A DNA stretch of 64,000 bases from Roseburia sp. (GCA_017937095.1 JAGBEG010000016.1:1-64000); one strand, 5' to 3'. Counted from the stretch's first letter, positions 53,731 through 62,840 are shown. Translations and numbers: made by a program. The notes: a model not told the origin generated them from the sequence alone.

Positions 53731-54042
53731 TCATTCCTTGTCTACCGCCTCCAACAGAAACGTGACTGGTCTGACACCGTCCGGACAGCAGGCAAACGTG
53801 ACTCCATCCCGTTTCTGCCATGGAGTATAGGTTGCGCCTGCTGCCAGCGCTGCTGCCTTAGGATAAACACTGATCCATGCCCACGGGCAAAAATTCTCCG
53901 GCATCTCGGCGCCGCCGGTATACAGGAAAACGTCTCCCTCTTCATAATAATCGCATTCTATATCCTTACCATCCGTAAGATATTCTTCGGCGATATCCTC
54001 GTACAACTGCTTACGCAGAACGGTGATTTTTACATTTTTCAT
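53731..54042 (-). CDS. TIGR04076-family protein
   Basis: 103 aa from the ATG at 54042 with AGGGGGA 8 bases upstream. The pattern VKITVLRKQLYEDIAEEYL, FCPWAWISVYP and TFACCPDGVRPVTFLLE matches the TIGR04076 family: small cytosolic proteins with conserved C and W residues, of unknown role and common in anaerobes. Confidence 0.8.
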   Translation of the reverse strand: MKNVKITVLRKQLYEDIAEEYLTDGKDIECDYYEEGDVFLYTGGAEMPENFCPWAWISVYPKAAALAAGATYTPWQKRDGVTFACCPDGVRPVTFLLEAVDKE

Positions 54043-54113
54043 ATCGCTTTCCCCCTGTAGCATTGTGATTCATTAAAACAATTATACCACAGGGGTTCGT
54101 CTTATGATACATA

Positions 54114-55460
54114 TTATAGAATGTTTTTCCGTCTGACGATGAAACACATACCGCATACCACTGCTGCCACGCCCCAAAGAAAACCGATATTTCTATCCCC
54201 GGTCTTTGGTGAAGTGACCGCTGCTTCTTCTACAATTACATATGTACTAAAATGATTTGTTGCAAACGTCAGATAACCGTCGCGTGTTGCAGTCTCACAT
54301 CTTGTCAATGCCCCATCATCTTCTAGTCGATATACCACAAGTCTTTTTCCGTCAGACGCGCTTAACCCCTCCGGAATCGGAAGCGTAACATTAATAAAGC
54401 CATTTAACTGATGAACCGCTGCGCCGGATGCATCCGTCAGATTCATTTCAAAAACCCGGAAACCTGTAGCACCGCTTATTTTTTGCGATACAAGTTCAGA
54501 TACGAAATTATAGGTATCGCCGGAGGTAAGCTGCGCGCTTGCAAACTTCACTCCTTCCGGAAGATACTCTGTTGCCCCATCGATTGCAATTGTACTGTTT
54601 CCGTCCGCTGCAATTCTACGCATTGCCTGTCCCGCATCCGACGTATATGTGCTTTCTGTTGTATTGGCAGAACCGCTTCCCTCATTCGAATTGCCGGAAT
54701 CAGCCGAAACGCCGGAATCAGCCGAATTGCCGGAATCAGCCGAAGCAGGCGTCGTTGAAACAACGATTTTCACATTATAACCGTCCCATCTTCCCTCAGT
54801 GGGCTCAAACGGCGCTTCAATGGAAAACGATGCTCCCTCTTTCCGGCAGTATTCCTCAATATAGCTATGAATGCTCTTATTTCGCTCTGCATAAGCAATC
54901 GCCTCCGCACTTCCATAGGTATAGGAAGAAGGAATCAGAAGATCCCACCCAGTTCCCGAATCCACACATTCCTCATTTTCATAGTATTCAAAGCTTAAAA
55001 ATGCATGCTTGTATGTTGACGGCAATCCATAGAAAGTCACATTCGCATGGTCCGTGTACTGGTTGAAGTCCGTAATTTCATTGGGAGAGGCAACTGTTTC
55101 ATCTGAATAGCGCCCATTCTGAATCTGTGTTTCCCATTGATTCTCTGCATTAACATCCGTCAAGGTTCCATTACTGTAGCACCTCTGATAATTGTCAAAG
55201 AAACTTCCCCATGTCGTGCCTGCCGGTACATACTGCGTATCCACATAAATGCTGTTATCCCCGGCAGAATTGACATAAATATATGTCAGCTCAATTTTGA
55301 TCTGCTCTTCTGCATTTACCGTCTGTGTAAACATCGGTAACCACATCATTGCAAACGCCAGCGTCAACATCATAAGCCCCGCCGAAAGCTTTTGTAAGAC
55401 GCCTTTTCTCTGTGTTTGCGGCTTCATTGTCAAACTACTTCCCTGCTTTTCTTTTGCCAT
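54114..55460 (-). CDS. secreted surface protein with SPKTG-type sortase signal
   Basis: 448 aa from the ATG at 55460 with AGGAG 9 bases upstream. Signal peptide (LSAGLMMLTLAFAMMWLPMF, cleaved near NAEE). Unrecognised ectodomain to about residue 235, then S/D/G/N-rich six-residue repeats (SADSGN type), then a small folded region, then SPKTGDRN, a hydrophobic stretch and a basic tail (VRRKNIL). This is the standard wall-anchor layout, with SPKTG as the sortase motif used in many Clostridia. Ligand or role unknown. Confidence 0.8.
   Translation of the reverse strand: MAKEKQGSSLTMKPQTQRKGVLQKLSAGLMMLTLAFAMMWLPMFTQTVNAEEQIKIELTYIYVNSAGDNSIYVDTQYVPAGTTWGSFFDNYQRCYSNGTLTDVNAENQWETQIQNGRYSDETVASPNEITDFNQYTDHANVTFYGLPSTYKHAFLSFEYYENEECVDSGTGWDLLIPSSYTYGSAEAIAYAERNKSIHSYIEEYCRKEGASFSIEAPFEPTEGRWDGYNVKIVVSTTPASADSGNSADSGVSADSGNSNEGSGSANTTESTYTSDAGQAMRRIAADGNSTIAIDGATEYLPEGVKFASAQLTSGDTYNFVSELVSQKISGATGFRVFEMNLTDASGAAVHQLNGFINVTLPIPEGLSASDGKRLVVYRLEDDGALTRCETATRDGYLTFATNHFSTYVIVEEAAVTSPKTGDRNIGFLWGVAAVVCGMCFIVRRKNIL
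54693..54744. repeat. 18-bp tandem repeat in the surface-protein linker
   Basis: Three units starting GCCGGAATCAGCCGAA at 54693, 54711, 54729; each encodes six residues. Confidence 0.8.
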
Positions 55461-55530
55461 TTTCAAATTCTCCTTACATTGTGTTTTATTGTGTGTCAAG
55501 CGAATTTCCAAACGTATTCCAGCATAATTG

Positions 55531-55597
55531 CTGCGCACGTTTTTTGCGCATCTCAAGTTTCGCAGAAACTTGCAAATGAACGCTGCTTTCGCGTTCA
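55531..55597. promoter_or_regulatory. three tandem perfect dyads upstream of the surface-protein gene
   Basis: TGCGCA-type (55531-55549), CAAGTTTC/GAAACTTG (55553-55571), ATGAACGC/GCGTTCAT (55575-55597). They would form three consecutive hairpins in a leader or serve as operators. Confidence 0.5.
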
Positions 55598-55741
55598 TTT
55601 TATCATACGCAACCGCAATTCGCAATATTTTTCTGTGTGTTATTTACACACTTATTTTTATGTGCATTTAATTCGTGTATATTTCCATTGCATTCAGCAC
55701 TAAAATAATAGTGTAGATATTTACAATAAGCAGGTGATATT

Positions 55742-55912
55742 ATGGAGTTTGAAATCAAAAGACAGGAATATGTAAATCGAACCTACCGTATTCCCAAAGA
55801 ATTAGCCGACAGATTATCACAGGTGGCTCAGCAGGAGGATATTTCTGTGAATGAACTTGTGGTGCAATCCTGTGAATTTGCATTAGATAACCTGAAAAAA
55901 GAGAGCAGGTAG
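55742..55912 (+). CDS. 56-aa ribbon-helix-helix (Arc/CopG-like) protein
   Basis: Start ATG at 55742, AGGTG 6 bases upstream. The sequence RTYRIPKELADRLSQVA followed by ISVNELVVQSCEFALD is a typical RHH: one short beta strand and two helices with the SVNEL turn. RHH proteins act as DNA-binding repressors, often as antitoxins. No toxin gene lies on the same strand. The stop codon is part of a perfect terminator, so this is a compact single-gene unit; missed by length filters. Confidence 0.75.
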   Translation: MEFEIKRQEYVNRTYRIPKELADRLSQVAQQEDISVNELVVQSCEFALDNLKKESR

Positions 55913-55929
55913 ACCTTCTACCTGCTCTC
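55901..55929. terminator. bidirectional terminator between converging genes
   Basis: Perfect 12-bp stem GAGAGCAGGTAG/CTACCTGCTCTC, 5-base loop; overlaps the RHH stop codon. Confidence 0.75.
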
Positions 55930-55933
55930 GCTT

Positions 55934-56449
55934 TCACAATCTGCAATACTCCACGAAATTTCTTACAGAAAAATGCTTTGGATTAAGATATTTTACCCCC
56001 TCATCTATCAGCTCAAACTTTTCATAATCAAAAGGAATTTTTTCATTGTTCAAGAAATCATCCTCTATCCATAAAGCAGGTAAAATATGTTCGCTATAAT
56101 CAGAGTATTTTCTACATTCAAGACATTCTTCATCTAAGGAATCCACACCAACATAACAAATATTATAATCAAACGTATCATTTATAAATCTTTCAAGGAA
56201 ACTGTTTAAAACAAATGCTACTCTGTCATCACAATAAACATAGCCCATTAAATTCTTATCTGTTACTTCTACACATTCATCATATCCATCTATTGACGCG
56301 TCATAGTATATAGCATACCAATACGCATCCGGATTTCCTGACTGAGCGAGAAAATATTTCCCAATGATCGCTTCCAGATACCCACATAATGATAATTTTT
56401 GCGTTTTTGTGCCACTGCTTATTAAAAAAAAACTGCTGACATCCATCAT
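55934..56449 (-). CDS. unknown AT-rich gene next to the tRNA cluster
   Basis: 171 aa from the ATG at 56449 with GAGG 6 bases upstream; the longer open frame runs towards tRNA-Lys. Acidic and aromatic protein (YWYAIYYDASIDGYDEC, VYCDDRVAFVLNSFLERF) with a Cys pair (EECLECRKY). No family recognised. AT-rich compared with most neighbours and lying between tRNA-Lys and an RHH gene, which suggests acquisition. Confidence 0.6.
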   Translation of the reverse strand: MMDVSSFFLISSGTKTQKLSLCGYLEAIIGKYFLAQSGNPDAYWYAIYYDASIDGYDECVEVTDKNLMGYVYCDDRVAFVLNSFLERFINDTFDYNICYVGVDSLDEECLECRKYSDYSEHILPALWIEDDFLNNEKIPFDYEKFELIDEGVKYLNPKHFSVRNFVEYCRL

Positions 56450-56534
56450 ATTATCCTCTTCGTTCGCATATAACTTTTGATACTGCATAAAAAAATGGAA
56501 GTGCCTGTTTCCAAGTACTTCCACTCTCTGTTCA

Positions 56535-56607
56535 TGAGACATCGGGGATTCGAACCCCGGACAACTTGATTAAAAGTCAAGTGCTCTACCACCTGAGCTA
56601 ATATCCC
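56535..56607 (-). tRNA. tRNA-Lys (anticodon UUU)
   Basis: Acceptor GGGATAT pairs with ATGTCTC using two wobbles; anticodon loop CTTTTAA between CTTGA/TCAAG; T-arm GGGGTTCGAATCCCC. Last gene of the six-tRNA unit. Confidence 0.95.
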
Positions 56608-56634
56608 ATATTTCTAATTTTAAACAGCAAAAAG

Positions 56635-56706
56635 CTGGGCTAGCAGGATTCGAACCTGCGAATGCTGGAATCAAAATCCAGTGCCTTACCGCTTGGCGAT
56701 AGCCCA
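56635..56706 (-). tRNA. tRNA-Gln (anticodon UUG)
   Basis: Acceptor TGGGCTA/TAGCCCA, anticodon loop TTTTGAT, T-arm GCAGGTTCGAATCCTGC. Confidence 0.95.
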
Positions 56707-56739
56707 ACAAAAAAGATTCGTTGCACCTATCGCAACAAA

Positions 56740-56814
56740 GGTGGATACAGGGATTCGAACCCTGGGCCTCCAGAGCCACAATCTGGCGCGCTAACCAACT
56801 GCGCTATACCCACC
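56740..56814 (-). tRNA. tRNA-His (anticodon GUG)
   Basis: Acceptor GTGGGTA with extra 5' G typical of tRNA-His, partner TATCCAC; anticodon loop TTGTGGC. Confidence 0.95.
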
Positions 56815-56820
56815 ATAAAA

Positions 56821-56894
<74 letters not shown>

Positions 56895-57000
56895 ACATTG
56901 ATGCAGGATGAATACTCCCGCTTTGCTGTGACCAGATCACAGCCGCCCACTTCTTGTGAGCCCAAATCTGCAGACAAGCGAATGTGCTTTGCAGATTTAA

Positions 57001-57071
57001 AGCGGGTGATGGGAATCGAACCCACGTATCCAGCTTGGAAGGCTGGTGTTCTACCATTGAACTACACCCGC
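57001..57071 (-). tRNA. tRNA-Gly (anticodon UCC)
   Basis: Acceptor GCGGGTG/CACCCGC, anticodon loop CTTCCAA, T-arm GTGGGTTCGATTCCCAT. A 106-base spacer with dyads (CTGTGA/TCACAG and AAATCTGCA/TGCAGATTT) separates it from tRNA-Arg. Confidence 0.95.
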
Positions 57072-57077
57072 ACGAAA

Positions 57078-57152
57078 TCGGGGTGACAGGATTCGAACCT
57101 GCGACCTCCTGGTCCCAAACCAGGCGCTCTAGCCAAGCTGAGCCACACCCCG
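57078..57152 (-). tRNA. tRNA-Pro (anticodon UGG)
   Basis: Acceptor CGGGGTG/CACCCCG, anticodon loop TTTGGGA, T-arm GCAGGTTCGAATCCTGT. First of the six-tRNA operon. Confidence 0.95.
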
Positions 57153-57217
57153 AAGGATTTATATCGCTTGCGCACTTTCCCCAGCTTTTGAGCGGTCCCA
57201 TTCGTGACGCAAGTGTT

Positions 57218-57246
57218 ATTATATAGGACGTGAGAAAAAATGTCAA
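57218..57246 (-). promoter_or_regulatory. consensus promoter of the tRNA operon
   Basis: TTGACA, exactly 17 bases, TATAAT on the minus strand, 66 bases before tRNA-Pro. Confidence 0.9.
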
Positions 57247-57261
57247 CACCTTTTTTTGATT

Positions 57262-57741
57262 TTACAAATAAACTATCTCGAAATGCGCGTCTCCCTTTTT
57301 GTCAAGCTCCATCATAATATAGGACGGTCGCTTTCCCTCCTGTCTCGGATAAGAGAGACTCCCCGGGTTCAGCGCGATAATATCCTTCGCATAGTCGATG
57401 ATCGGACGGTGTGTATGCCCAAACATCACGATATCGAAATTGCGCGCCGACGCCTCCCTCTCGATATCCGCAATCCCGGCATTCACATAATAATAATGAC
57501 CGTGGGTAATCAGAACGCGATATTTGCCGATTTCAAGCTCCTTCTCCCTCGGAAGACAGGAAAAGAAATCATTATTTCCCGCAACGATCTCCAACGGACA
57601 CCCTGCCAGCTCCCTGATATGATCTTCTTCTCCCTCTGCGTCTCCCAAATGAATCACCATATCCACCGGCTGCGTGCGCTCTAAGACTACATTTAGATTT
57701 TCATGTTTTCTATGCGTATCGCTCACAATCAGTATCTTCAT
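57262..57741 (-). CDS. YfcE/MJ0936-type metallophosphoesterase
   Basis: 159 aa. The phosphoesterase motifs are all present: ILIVSDTH, HLGDAEG, AGNND, THGHYY, and FGHTH. The family hydrolyses phosphodiesters with a two-metal centre. Downstream of rdgB in the usual Clostridia order. Confidence 0.92.
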   Translation of the reverse strand: MKILIVSDTHRKHENLNVVLERTQPVDMVIHLGDAEGEEDHIRELAGCPLEIVAGNNDFFSCLPREKELEIGKYRVLITHGHYYYVNAGIADIEREASARNFDIVMFGHTHRPIIDYAKDIIALNPGSLSYPRQEGKRPSYIMMELDKKGDAHFEIVYL

Positions 57742-57781
57742 ACATTACCCTTCGTATTCCATGCTTTCCTAATCCTGTACG

Positions 57782-58375
57782 TCAAAATCCACGCTGACGC
57801 AGCAGCTCCTTCATTGCACGAAGCGCCTTTCCCCGATGGCTGATCGCATTCTTCGCCTCCTCGCTGAGTTCTGCCGTGGAACAGTGATATTCGTCTACAT
57901 AAAAAATCGGATCGTAGCCAAATCCGTTTGTCCCTGCCGGGCAATCGCCGATGTACCCCTCAATCGTCTCCCTTGTGACAAGGGTACTCTTATCCGGCAG
58001 CACTGCTGCAATCGCACACACAAAGCGCGCCGTGCGCTGCTCCTTTGGCACACCGGAAAGGCGGTCCAAAATTGCCTGGTTCTTAATCTCATAGGAGGTG
58101 TCCTCCCCCATGTACCGCGCGGAATACACGCCGGGCTCCTTATTCAGATAATCCACCTCAAGCCCGGAATCGTCTGCAAGCACAATCGCATCCGTACACG
58201 CTGCGACCGCCTTCGCCTTGATGAGGGCATTCTCCTCGAACGTCGTCCCGTTCTCCTCAATCTCTAACTGGATGCCCGCCTCCTTCATCGACAGGATTTC
58301 CACTTCCATATCCGCCATAATCTCTCTGATTTCTCTCATTTTATCAGAATTTCCGGTTGCAAATATCATCTTCAT
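57782..58375 (-). CDS. rdgB: non-canonical purine NTP pyrophosphatase (RdgB/HAM1)
   Basis: 197 aa from the ATG at 58375 with GGAGG 8 bases upstream, preferred to a TTG 15 bases earlier. Family stretches: IFATGNSDKMREI, VLADDSGLEVDYL, GVYSARYMG, and GFGYDPIFY with SHRGKALRAM. Cleaves XTP and dITP to monophosphates, keeping damaged purines out of DNA. Confidence 0.95.
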   Translation of the reverse strand: MKMIFATGNSDKMREIREIMADMEVEILSMKEAGIQLEIEENGTTFEENALIKAKAVAACTDAIVLADDSGLEVDYLNKEPGVYSARYMGEDTSYEIKNQAILDRLSGVPKEQRTARFVCAIAAVLPDKSTLVTRETIEGYIGDCPAGTNGFGYDPIFYVDEYHCSTAELSEEAKNAISHRGKALRAMKELLRQRGF

Positions 58376-58405
58376 ATCCAAATCCTCCAAGCCGCCCTCC
58401 GCGGT

Positions 58406-59524
58406 CTAATATCCTTCCTCAAATGCTCTTAATACTGCGTTATAGATTCCCTGCGCTGTCTGCCTCTGGTATTCCTCCGAGTTCAAAAGCGCAAGCTCCT
58501 CCCGGTTTGTCATGAACCCGACTTCAATCAGAGCCACCGGCACTTCGCTGGTCCGGATAATATAAATCTCGTCTCCCTCCACAAGTCCCTTGTCCACGCT
58601 TCCAATCTCGGAAGTCACCTCCTCCAGGCAAATCTGAGCAAACGCTTTGCTCTCCCCGGAAGTCTCATCATACATGACCTGCGTTCCCTTCGTGCCCGAC
58701 ATCCGTCCGCTGCCCGTGGAATTATTATGTACGCTGATAAAAAGATCCGCATTCGACTTATTTGCCAGTTGAACCCTCTGGTCGAAGGTCGGATTGCTGT
58801 CGTCCGTCCTCGTGTAATACACGCCGATATTTTCATCGCTCTCTTCAAAAATCTTCTGAAGCTGCAGCACGATCGCAAGGTCAATATCCTTCTCATTGAC
58901 GCCCTGCTTCGTCGCACCCGGCGCTCTTCCGCCATGCCCTGCATCAATTACGACTACTTTATCATAGACTTCCTGCGGTGTCAAAAAATTAAAATAATAA
59001 TACTGGGAATCATATTCCGTGCGAAGCTCGTACACCTGATTCGTCACGACCTCGACAACGCCTTCCCCGCCCTGCCTCGTATAGGAAAGCGTATCAATAT
59101 AATTGCTGTCTCCGGTGACCGGATAACTGTCAAAATAAGCCATATCCGTCCCCGGAATCTCCACCCGCACCGTCTGCGTCACGTAGTCGCTATTTACTTC
59201 TATGCTGCTGCCATCCACGCCCTCCGGCAGCCGGATGCGAAGCTGCCCTTTCATTCCTGCCGCATCGTCCTGCTCTTTAATCTCAAGATCCTGCATCGCC
59301 ACCTGGCTCTGGGCGAACTCCTCTTCGGCGAGCCGTTTCTCTCTCTCCTCCACTTCCCTGGTGTAAAGACTCGGAAGATACGGAAGCATGACACACACCG
59401 CAACCGAAAGCAGCACAAGAAACAGCGACGCAAGCCGCAGCGTTTTTTCTTCTATCGTACTTTTTTCTGTACTCTTTTCCGTACTTATTTCCGTCGTACT
59501 TATTTCTGTAGTACTCACTTCCAT
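58406..59524 (-). CDS. N-acetylmuramoyl-L-alanine amidase (Amidase_3) with membrane anchor
   Basis: 372 aa from the ATG at 59524 (a GTG one codon earlier is possible). T/S/E-rich first 25 residues, one hydrophobic segment (about 30-50), a beta-type region, and the amidase domain from about 185: VVIDAGHGG with a zinc-binding His, the later FISVHNN (second His), and VALIEVGFMTN with the catalytic Glu. Cleaves the amide between muramic acid and the peptide of peptidoglycan. Confidence 0.92.
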   Translation of the reverse strand: MEVSTTEISTTEISTEKSTEKSTIEEKTLRLASLFLVLLSVAVCVMLPYLPSLYTREVEEREKRLAEEEFAQSQVAMQDLEIKEQDDAAGMKGQLRIRLPEGVDGSSIEVNSDYVTQTVRVEIPGTDMAYFDSYPVTGDSNYIDTLSYTRQGGEGVVEVVTNQVYELRTEYDSQYYYFNFLTPQEVYDKVVVIDAGHGGRAPGATKQGVNEKDIDLAIVLQLQKIFEESDENIGVYYTRTDDSNPTFDQRVQLANKSNADLFISVHNNSTGSGRMSGTKGTQVMYDETSGESKAFAQICLEEVTSEIGSVDKGLVEGDEIYIIRTSEVPVALIEVGFMTNREELALLNSEEYQRQTAQGIYNAVLRAFEEGY

Positions 59525-59539
59525 CACACTTGTTTCCTT

Positions 59540-61246
59540 TTATCGCTTGTTGCTGAATGCCTTAATGCAGAGGTTGCACTCCTCCACAGTATCTACGCTC
59601 TCCCATCTGCTGCCGTTCGCGCTGATGTAGCTCTCGCCGTCCTCTAAGATCACATTCTCCGTCACCTCGTCCGCCGCATACTCGATCGCCATCGGATGGA
59701 CAGATCCCGGCGTGATAATGTGCAGCACGATCGCATACCGTTCGCCTGCCTCCAAAAGAATCCCCTGATTAAAATCCACCGTGTAATACCCTGCATTCGA
59801 GAGCTTCCCGGACGCCACCGGAATGCGCTCTCCAAGAGACTCCTTGTCCTCAAAATTCCTCACCACATAAAGCTCATACTGCGAGTCCTTACCTGTCGCA
59901 TAAAAGCTTGCAGCCACAAGTTCTTCCGCCTGCGCCGCCGTATAGACATTCGCCCCATAGATGCTCTCCTTGTTGTAGCCGAGCTGTCCCACCCAGCCGC
60001 ACAGATCGCTCTGGTATATATTGTCGTAATTGTCCGTCTCTTCCACTCTTGTATACACAACGTTGTGCGTACCGATATTCGTATCATAGTAAGAAATATA
60101 GAACACACCGTCGTCACCGAAATTCTCACCCCAGCTATTCTGACAGATAAATGCGCCGTCTCCCTCCAGATCGACGCTGAAATTCTCCTTCGGATAGCTG
60201 TCATCCCAGCCGATAATCACCACATCATGATTCGGCTTCTCTGTTCCGATATAGCAGTAAGAATTGGTCTTGCTGTTATAATACGGCGATTTTGACTGCG
60301 AACTTCGAAGTCCGTTGTAGATCGAGGTCTGCACGCCGCCATACTGGAACACCGCTTCCTTGATCTTCTCATAATCCTTTCCGTCGATCACCTGCATCTC
60401 CTGCACATGCTTCACCGCCGTGAGTTCTGGATTCGTCTCATTATCGCCGTAGGGATCATCCTTCTCGTAGACCGGTCCCTTCCACGCCGCAAGATAAGCC
60501 ATTCCCATCGTATACTCACCGCCGTCATCCTGTGTCAGATCAAAGCCGTTGCAAAGCGTCATATGATCCACCGAATACTGCGCCTGTTCCTCCGGGAGCA
60601 GCGAGGACTCAAGCGCCCCAAGCGCCGCAAACGCCCAGCATGTCCCGTAAGAGCCCTGATTGCGCACCGCTGCTGCGCGCTCCTTTTCCCGCAGATCATA
60701 GCTGGTCGGAATGATCGTCTCGCTCGCTGATGTGTCCACCGCAGATGCAAGATTTTCCCCAATATCCCAGGAATACGAATAGTCCAGATACCTCGAGAGG
60801 TCATTTAAGCTGACATAGAACGTGTCGTCCCTGCAAATCAGCGGCGAGACAATCTCTTCCTTCTTGCCGTTCACCCGCACCTCCGACGCCCCGAGCGGAA
60901 ACTCTACCTGATTCGAATGCTTCTCCACCAGAAGCCGCTCGTTATCATACACATGTGCACTGCAGCTTAATGCATCCCGCAAAATCGACACCGGCACCAT
61001 GATATTCAGATTCTCATCCATATAAAAGGAATAATCCTCGTTGGTGTACTCCTTATTATCGATGACAAGTGACAGAAGGTTATCGTTCACGCTGGATGCA
61101 ATGAGCGGATTCCACGTCGAAGCCGAGAGATTCGCCCCGCGAAAATTCCGAATCTCCCCCGTTCCTGCCGTATAAATATTAAATTTGAAAACCAGCGCCA
61201 CTGTCACAAGCACGCCAAATACCAGATACCTTTTTGAATACTTCAT
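59540..61246 (-). CDS. exported C1-family cysteine peptidase with lectin-like domain
   Basis: 568 aa. N-terminal hydrophobic segment (about 7-25), a copper-amine-oxidase-type stalk region with MVPVSILRDALS (about 55-155), the papain-like peptidase with QGSYGTCWAF (catalytic Cys), NHDVVIIGWDDS (His) and CQNSWGENFGDDG (Asn), then a C-terminal beta domain of the lectin-like type (about 430-565). The full catalytic triad is present. It likely acts at the cell surface; substrate unknown. Confidence 0.9.
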   Translation of the reverse strand: MKYSKRYLVFGVLVTVALVFKFNIYTAGTGEIRNFRGANLSASTWNPLIASSVNDNLLSLVIDNKEYTNEDYSFYMDENLNIMVPVSILRDALSCSAHVYDNERLLVEKHSNQVEFPLGASEVRVNGKKEEIVSPLICRDDTFYVSLNDLSRYLDYSYSWDIGENLASAVDTSASETIIPTSYDLREKERAAAVRNQGSYGTCWAFAALGALESSLLPEEQAQYSVDHMTLCNGFDLTQDDGGEYTMGMAYLAAWKGPVYEKDDPYGDNETNPELTAVKHVQEMQVIDGKDYEKIKEAVFQYGGVQTSIYNGLRSSQSKSPYYNSKTNSYCYIGTEKPNHDVVIIGWDDSYPKENFSVDLEGDGAFICQNSWGENFGDDGVFYISYYDTNIGTHNVVYTRVEETDNYDNIYQSDLCGWVGQLGYNKESIYGANVYTAAQAEELVAASFYATGKDSQYELYVVRNFEDKESLGERIPVASGKLSNAGYYTVDFNQGILLEAGERYAIVLHIITPGSVHPMAIEYAADEVTENVILEDGESYISANGSRWESVDTVEECNLCIKAFSNKR

Positions 61247-61267
61247 TCGTCCCTCCGGGGCTTATTC

Positions 61268-62416
61268 TCACGCGTTCCGCTTCGGCGGCTTAGGACCCAT
61301 GAACTGATAAAAATAAGTCTTTAACATTCCGTTATAAATCTTGCGGTTCTTGTCCGCTTTCCTTCCGATATAGCGCTCCGCATCCTCATAGCTCGTAATC
61401 AGGTACATTGACCACGCGTCAAGCCCGCGGTACGCTTCGCCGATCTCCCCGTAGAGCTTCGGCAGGTCCGCTTTCTCCTCCAGACGCTCCCCATAGGGCG
61501 GATTCGTAACGATAAACCCGTATTTCTTCGGATGGCGCAATTCGGCAACCGGCCTTTGCTGAAAATGAATCATGTGCTCCACGCCGGCTCTTTTCGCATT
61601 CTCACGCGCCGCCTTCACAACATCACCGTCGATATCGTACCCCTGTATGTCCACCTTCACATTGGTATCGATCAGTTCCTCCGCTTCCTTTACACACTCA
61701 TACCAGAGCTTCCTGTCAATAAGGTTCGTCCACTGTTCCGCCGTAAATTCACGGTTCATACCCGGTGCAATCTGCGCCGCGATCATTGCCGCCTCTATCG
61801 GAAACGTACCGCTCCCGCAGAACGGATCGACAAGAATCCGGTCCGGCTTCCATGGCGTCAGCAGCAAAAGCGCTGCCGCAAGCGTCTCCGTCAGCGGCGC
61901 CCTGCTCGTAAGCGTGCGATATCCCCGCTTATGTAAGGAATCGCCGGAGGTATCTAACGTCACCGTCACCTCGTCCTTGAACAGAAAAATACGAACCGGA
62001 TAAGGTGCGCCGTCTTCTGCGAACCACTCCACATCATAGCACTGCTTTAACCGCTCCACCATCGCCTTCTTCGCAATCGACTGGATATCCGACGGACTGA
62101 AAAGCTTGCTCTTTATGGAGGACGCCTTCTTCACCCAGAATTTGCCGTCCGCCGGGATATATTCCTCCCATGGAAGCGCCTTGATTCCCTGAAAAAGTTC
62201 TTCAAACGTCGTTGCTTTGAATCTTCCCACCTGTATGAGGACGCGTTCCGCCGTGCGGAGAAAAATATTCGCACGGCAGACCGCCTCGGCGTCTCCGGTA
62301 AACGAAACTCTGCCATCCTCTACCCGGCTGATTTCGTATCCCAGATCATAAATCTCTCTTTTTAATACTGCTTCCAGCCCAAAATGGCACGGAACGACCA
62401 GTTCATATGTCTTCAT
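61268..62416 (-). CDS. THUMP-domain class I RNA methyltransferase (RlmL/YpsC-like)
   Basis: 382 aa. THUMP domain in the N-terminal 160 residues (TTFEELFQGIKALPWEEYI, FWVKKASSIKSKLFSPSDIQSI). UPF0020 methyltransferase domain with DPFCGSGTFPIEAAMIA (SAM site), and VTNPPYGERLEEKADL carrying the NPPY motif for base N-methylation. YpsC-type enzymes methylate 23S rRNA guanines; that substrate is inferred. Confidence 0.92.
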   Translation of the reverse strand: MKTYELVVPCHFGLEAVLKREIYDLGYEISRVEDGRVSFTGDAEAVCRANIFLRTAERVLIQVGRFKATTFEELFQGIKALPWEEYIPADGKFWVKKASSIKSKLFSPSDIQSIAKKAMVERLKQCYDVEWFAEDGAPYPVRIFLFKDEVTVTLDTSGDSLHKRGYRTLTSRAPLTETLAAALLLLTPWKPDRILVDPFCGSGTFPIEAAMIAAQIAPGMNREFTAEQWTNLIDRKLWYECVKEAEELIDTNVKVDIQGYDIDGDVVKAARENAKRAGVEHMIHFQQRPVAELRHPKKYGFIVTNPPYGERLEEKADLPKLYGEIGEAYRGLDAWSMYLITSYEDAERYIGRKADKNRKIYNGMLKTYFYQFMGPKPPKRNA

Positions 62417-62480
62417 GTATTCTCCTCTGTGTCCTAAGTCTATTTTCCTAGTATTATATTATCCATTCTCATTTTTCCTG

Positions 62481-62777
62481 TCAATCCTTTGTTCGCATTG
62501 CATCGAGCCCGCCGACGACCGCATAGACCTCATACCCCTCATTGCCCAGCTTTCGCGCTGCCAGAAGGCTTGTGCTTCCGTAATCACAGTACAAGACGAG
62601 CGGTCTGCTCTTTGGCAGGCGGTGCATCCAGCTATCGATCTGGTCATAGGGAAGATTTCTTGCATTTCCATAATGATATTCCCTGTAAGCCTCGCGCTCA
62701 CGCACATCGATCAGCATTGCCCGCTTCCTATATAAAAGATCCTCGATTTCCCGCGGATGTATCGTATAAAAAGTCAT
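62481..62777 (-). CDS. single-domain rhodanese-like protein
   Basis: 98 aa from the ATG at 62777, with AGGAGG 7 bases upstream; earlier ATGs are too close to that site. YRKRAMLIDVREREAYREYHYG and VLYCDYGSTSLLAA: the loop C-D-Y-G-S-T-S carries the active cysteine of rhodaneses. Likely sulfur transferase or persulfide carrier. Confidence 0.9.
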   Translation of the reverse strand: MTFYTIHPREIEDLLYRKRAMLIDVREREAYREYHYGNARNLPYDQIDSWMHRLPKSRPLVLYCDYGSTSLLAARKLGNEGYEVYAVVGGLDAMRTKD

Positions 62778-62801
62778 GTCCATCCCTCCTTCGCCTGGCA
62801 A

Positions 62802-62840
62802 AAAAACAGATTACAAAGACATGCTTTGTAATCTGTTTTT
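62802..62840 (-). terminator. rho-independent terminator
   Basis: Perfect 17-bp stem AAAAACAGATTACAAAG with its complement and a 5-base loop; T-runs in both directions. It ends the NGQ-repeat gene. Confidence 0.85.
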
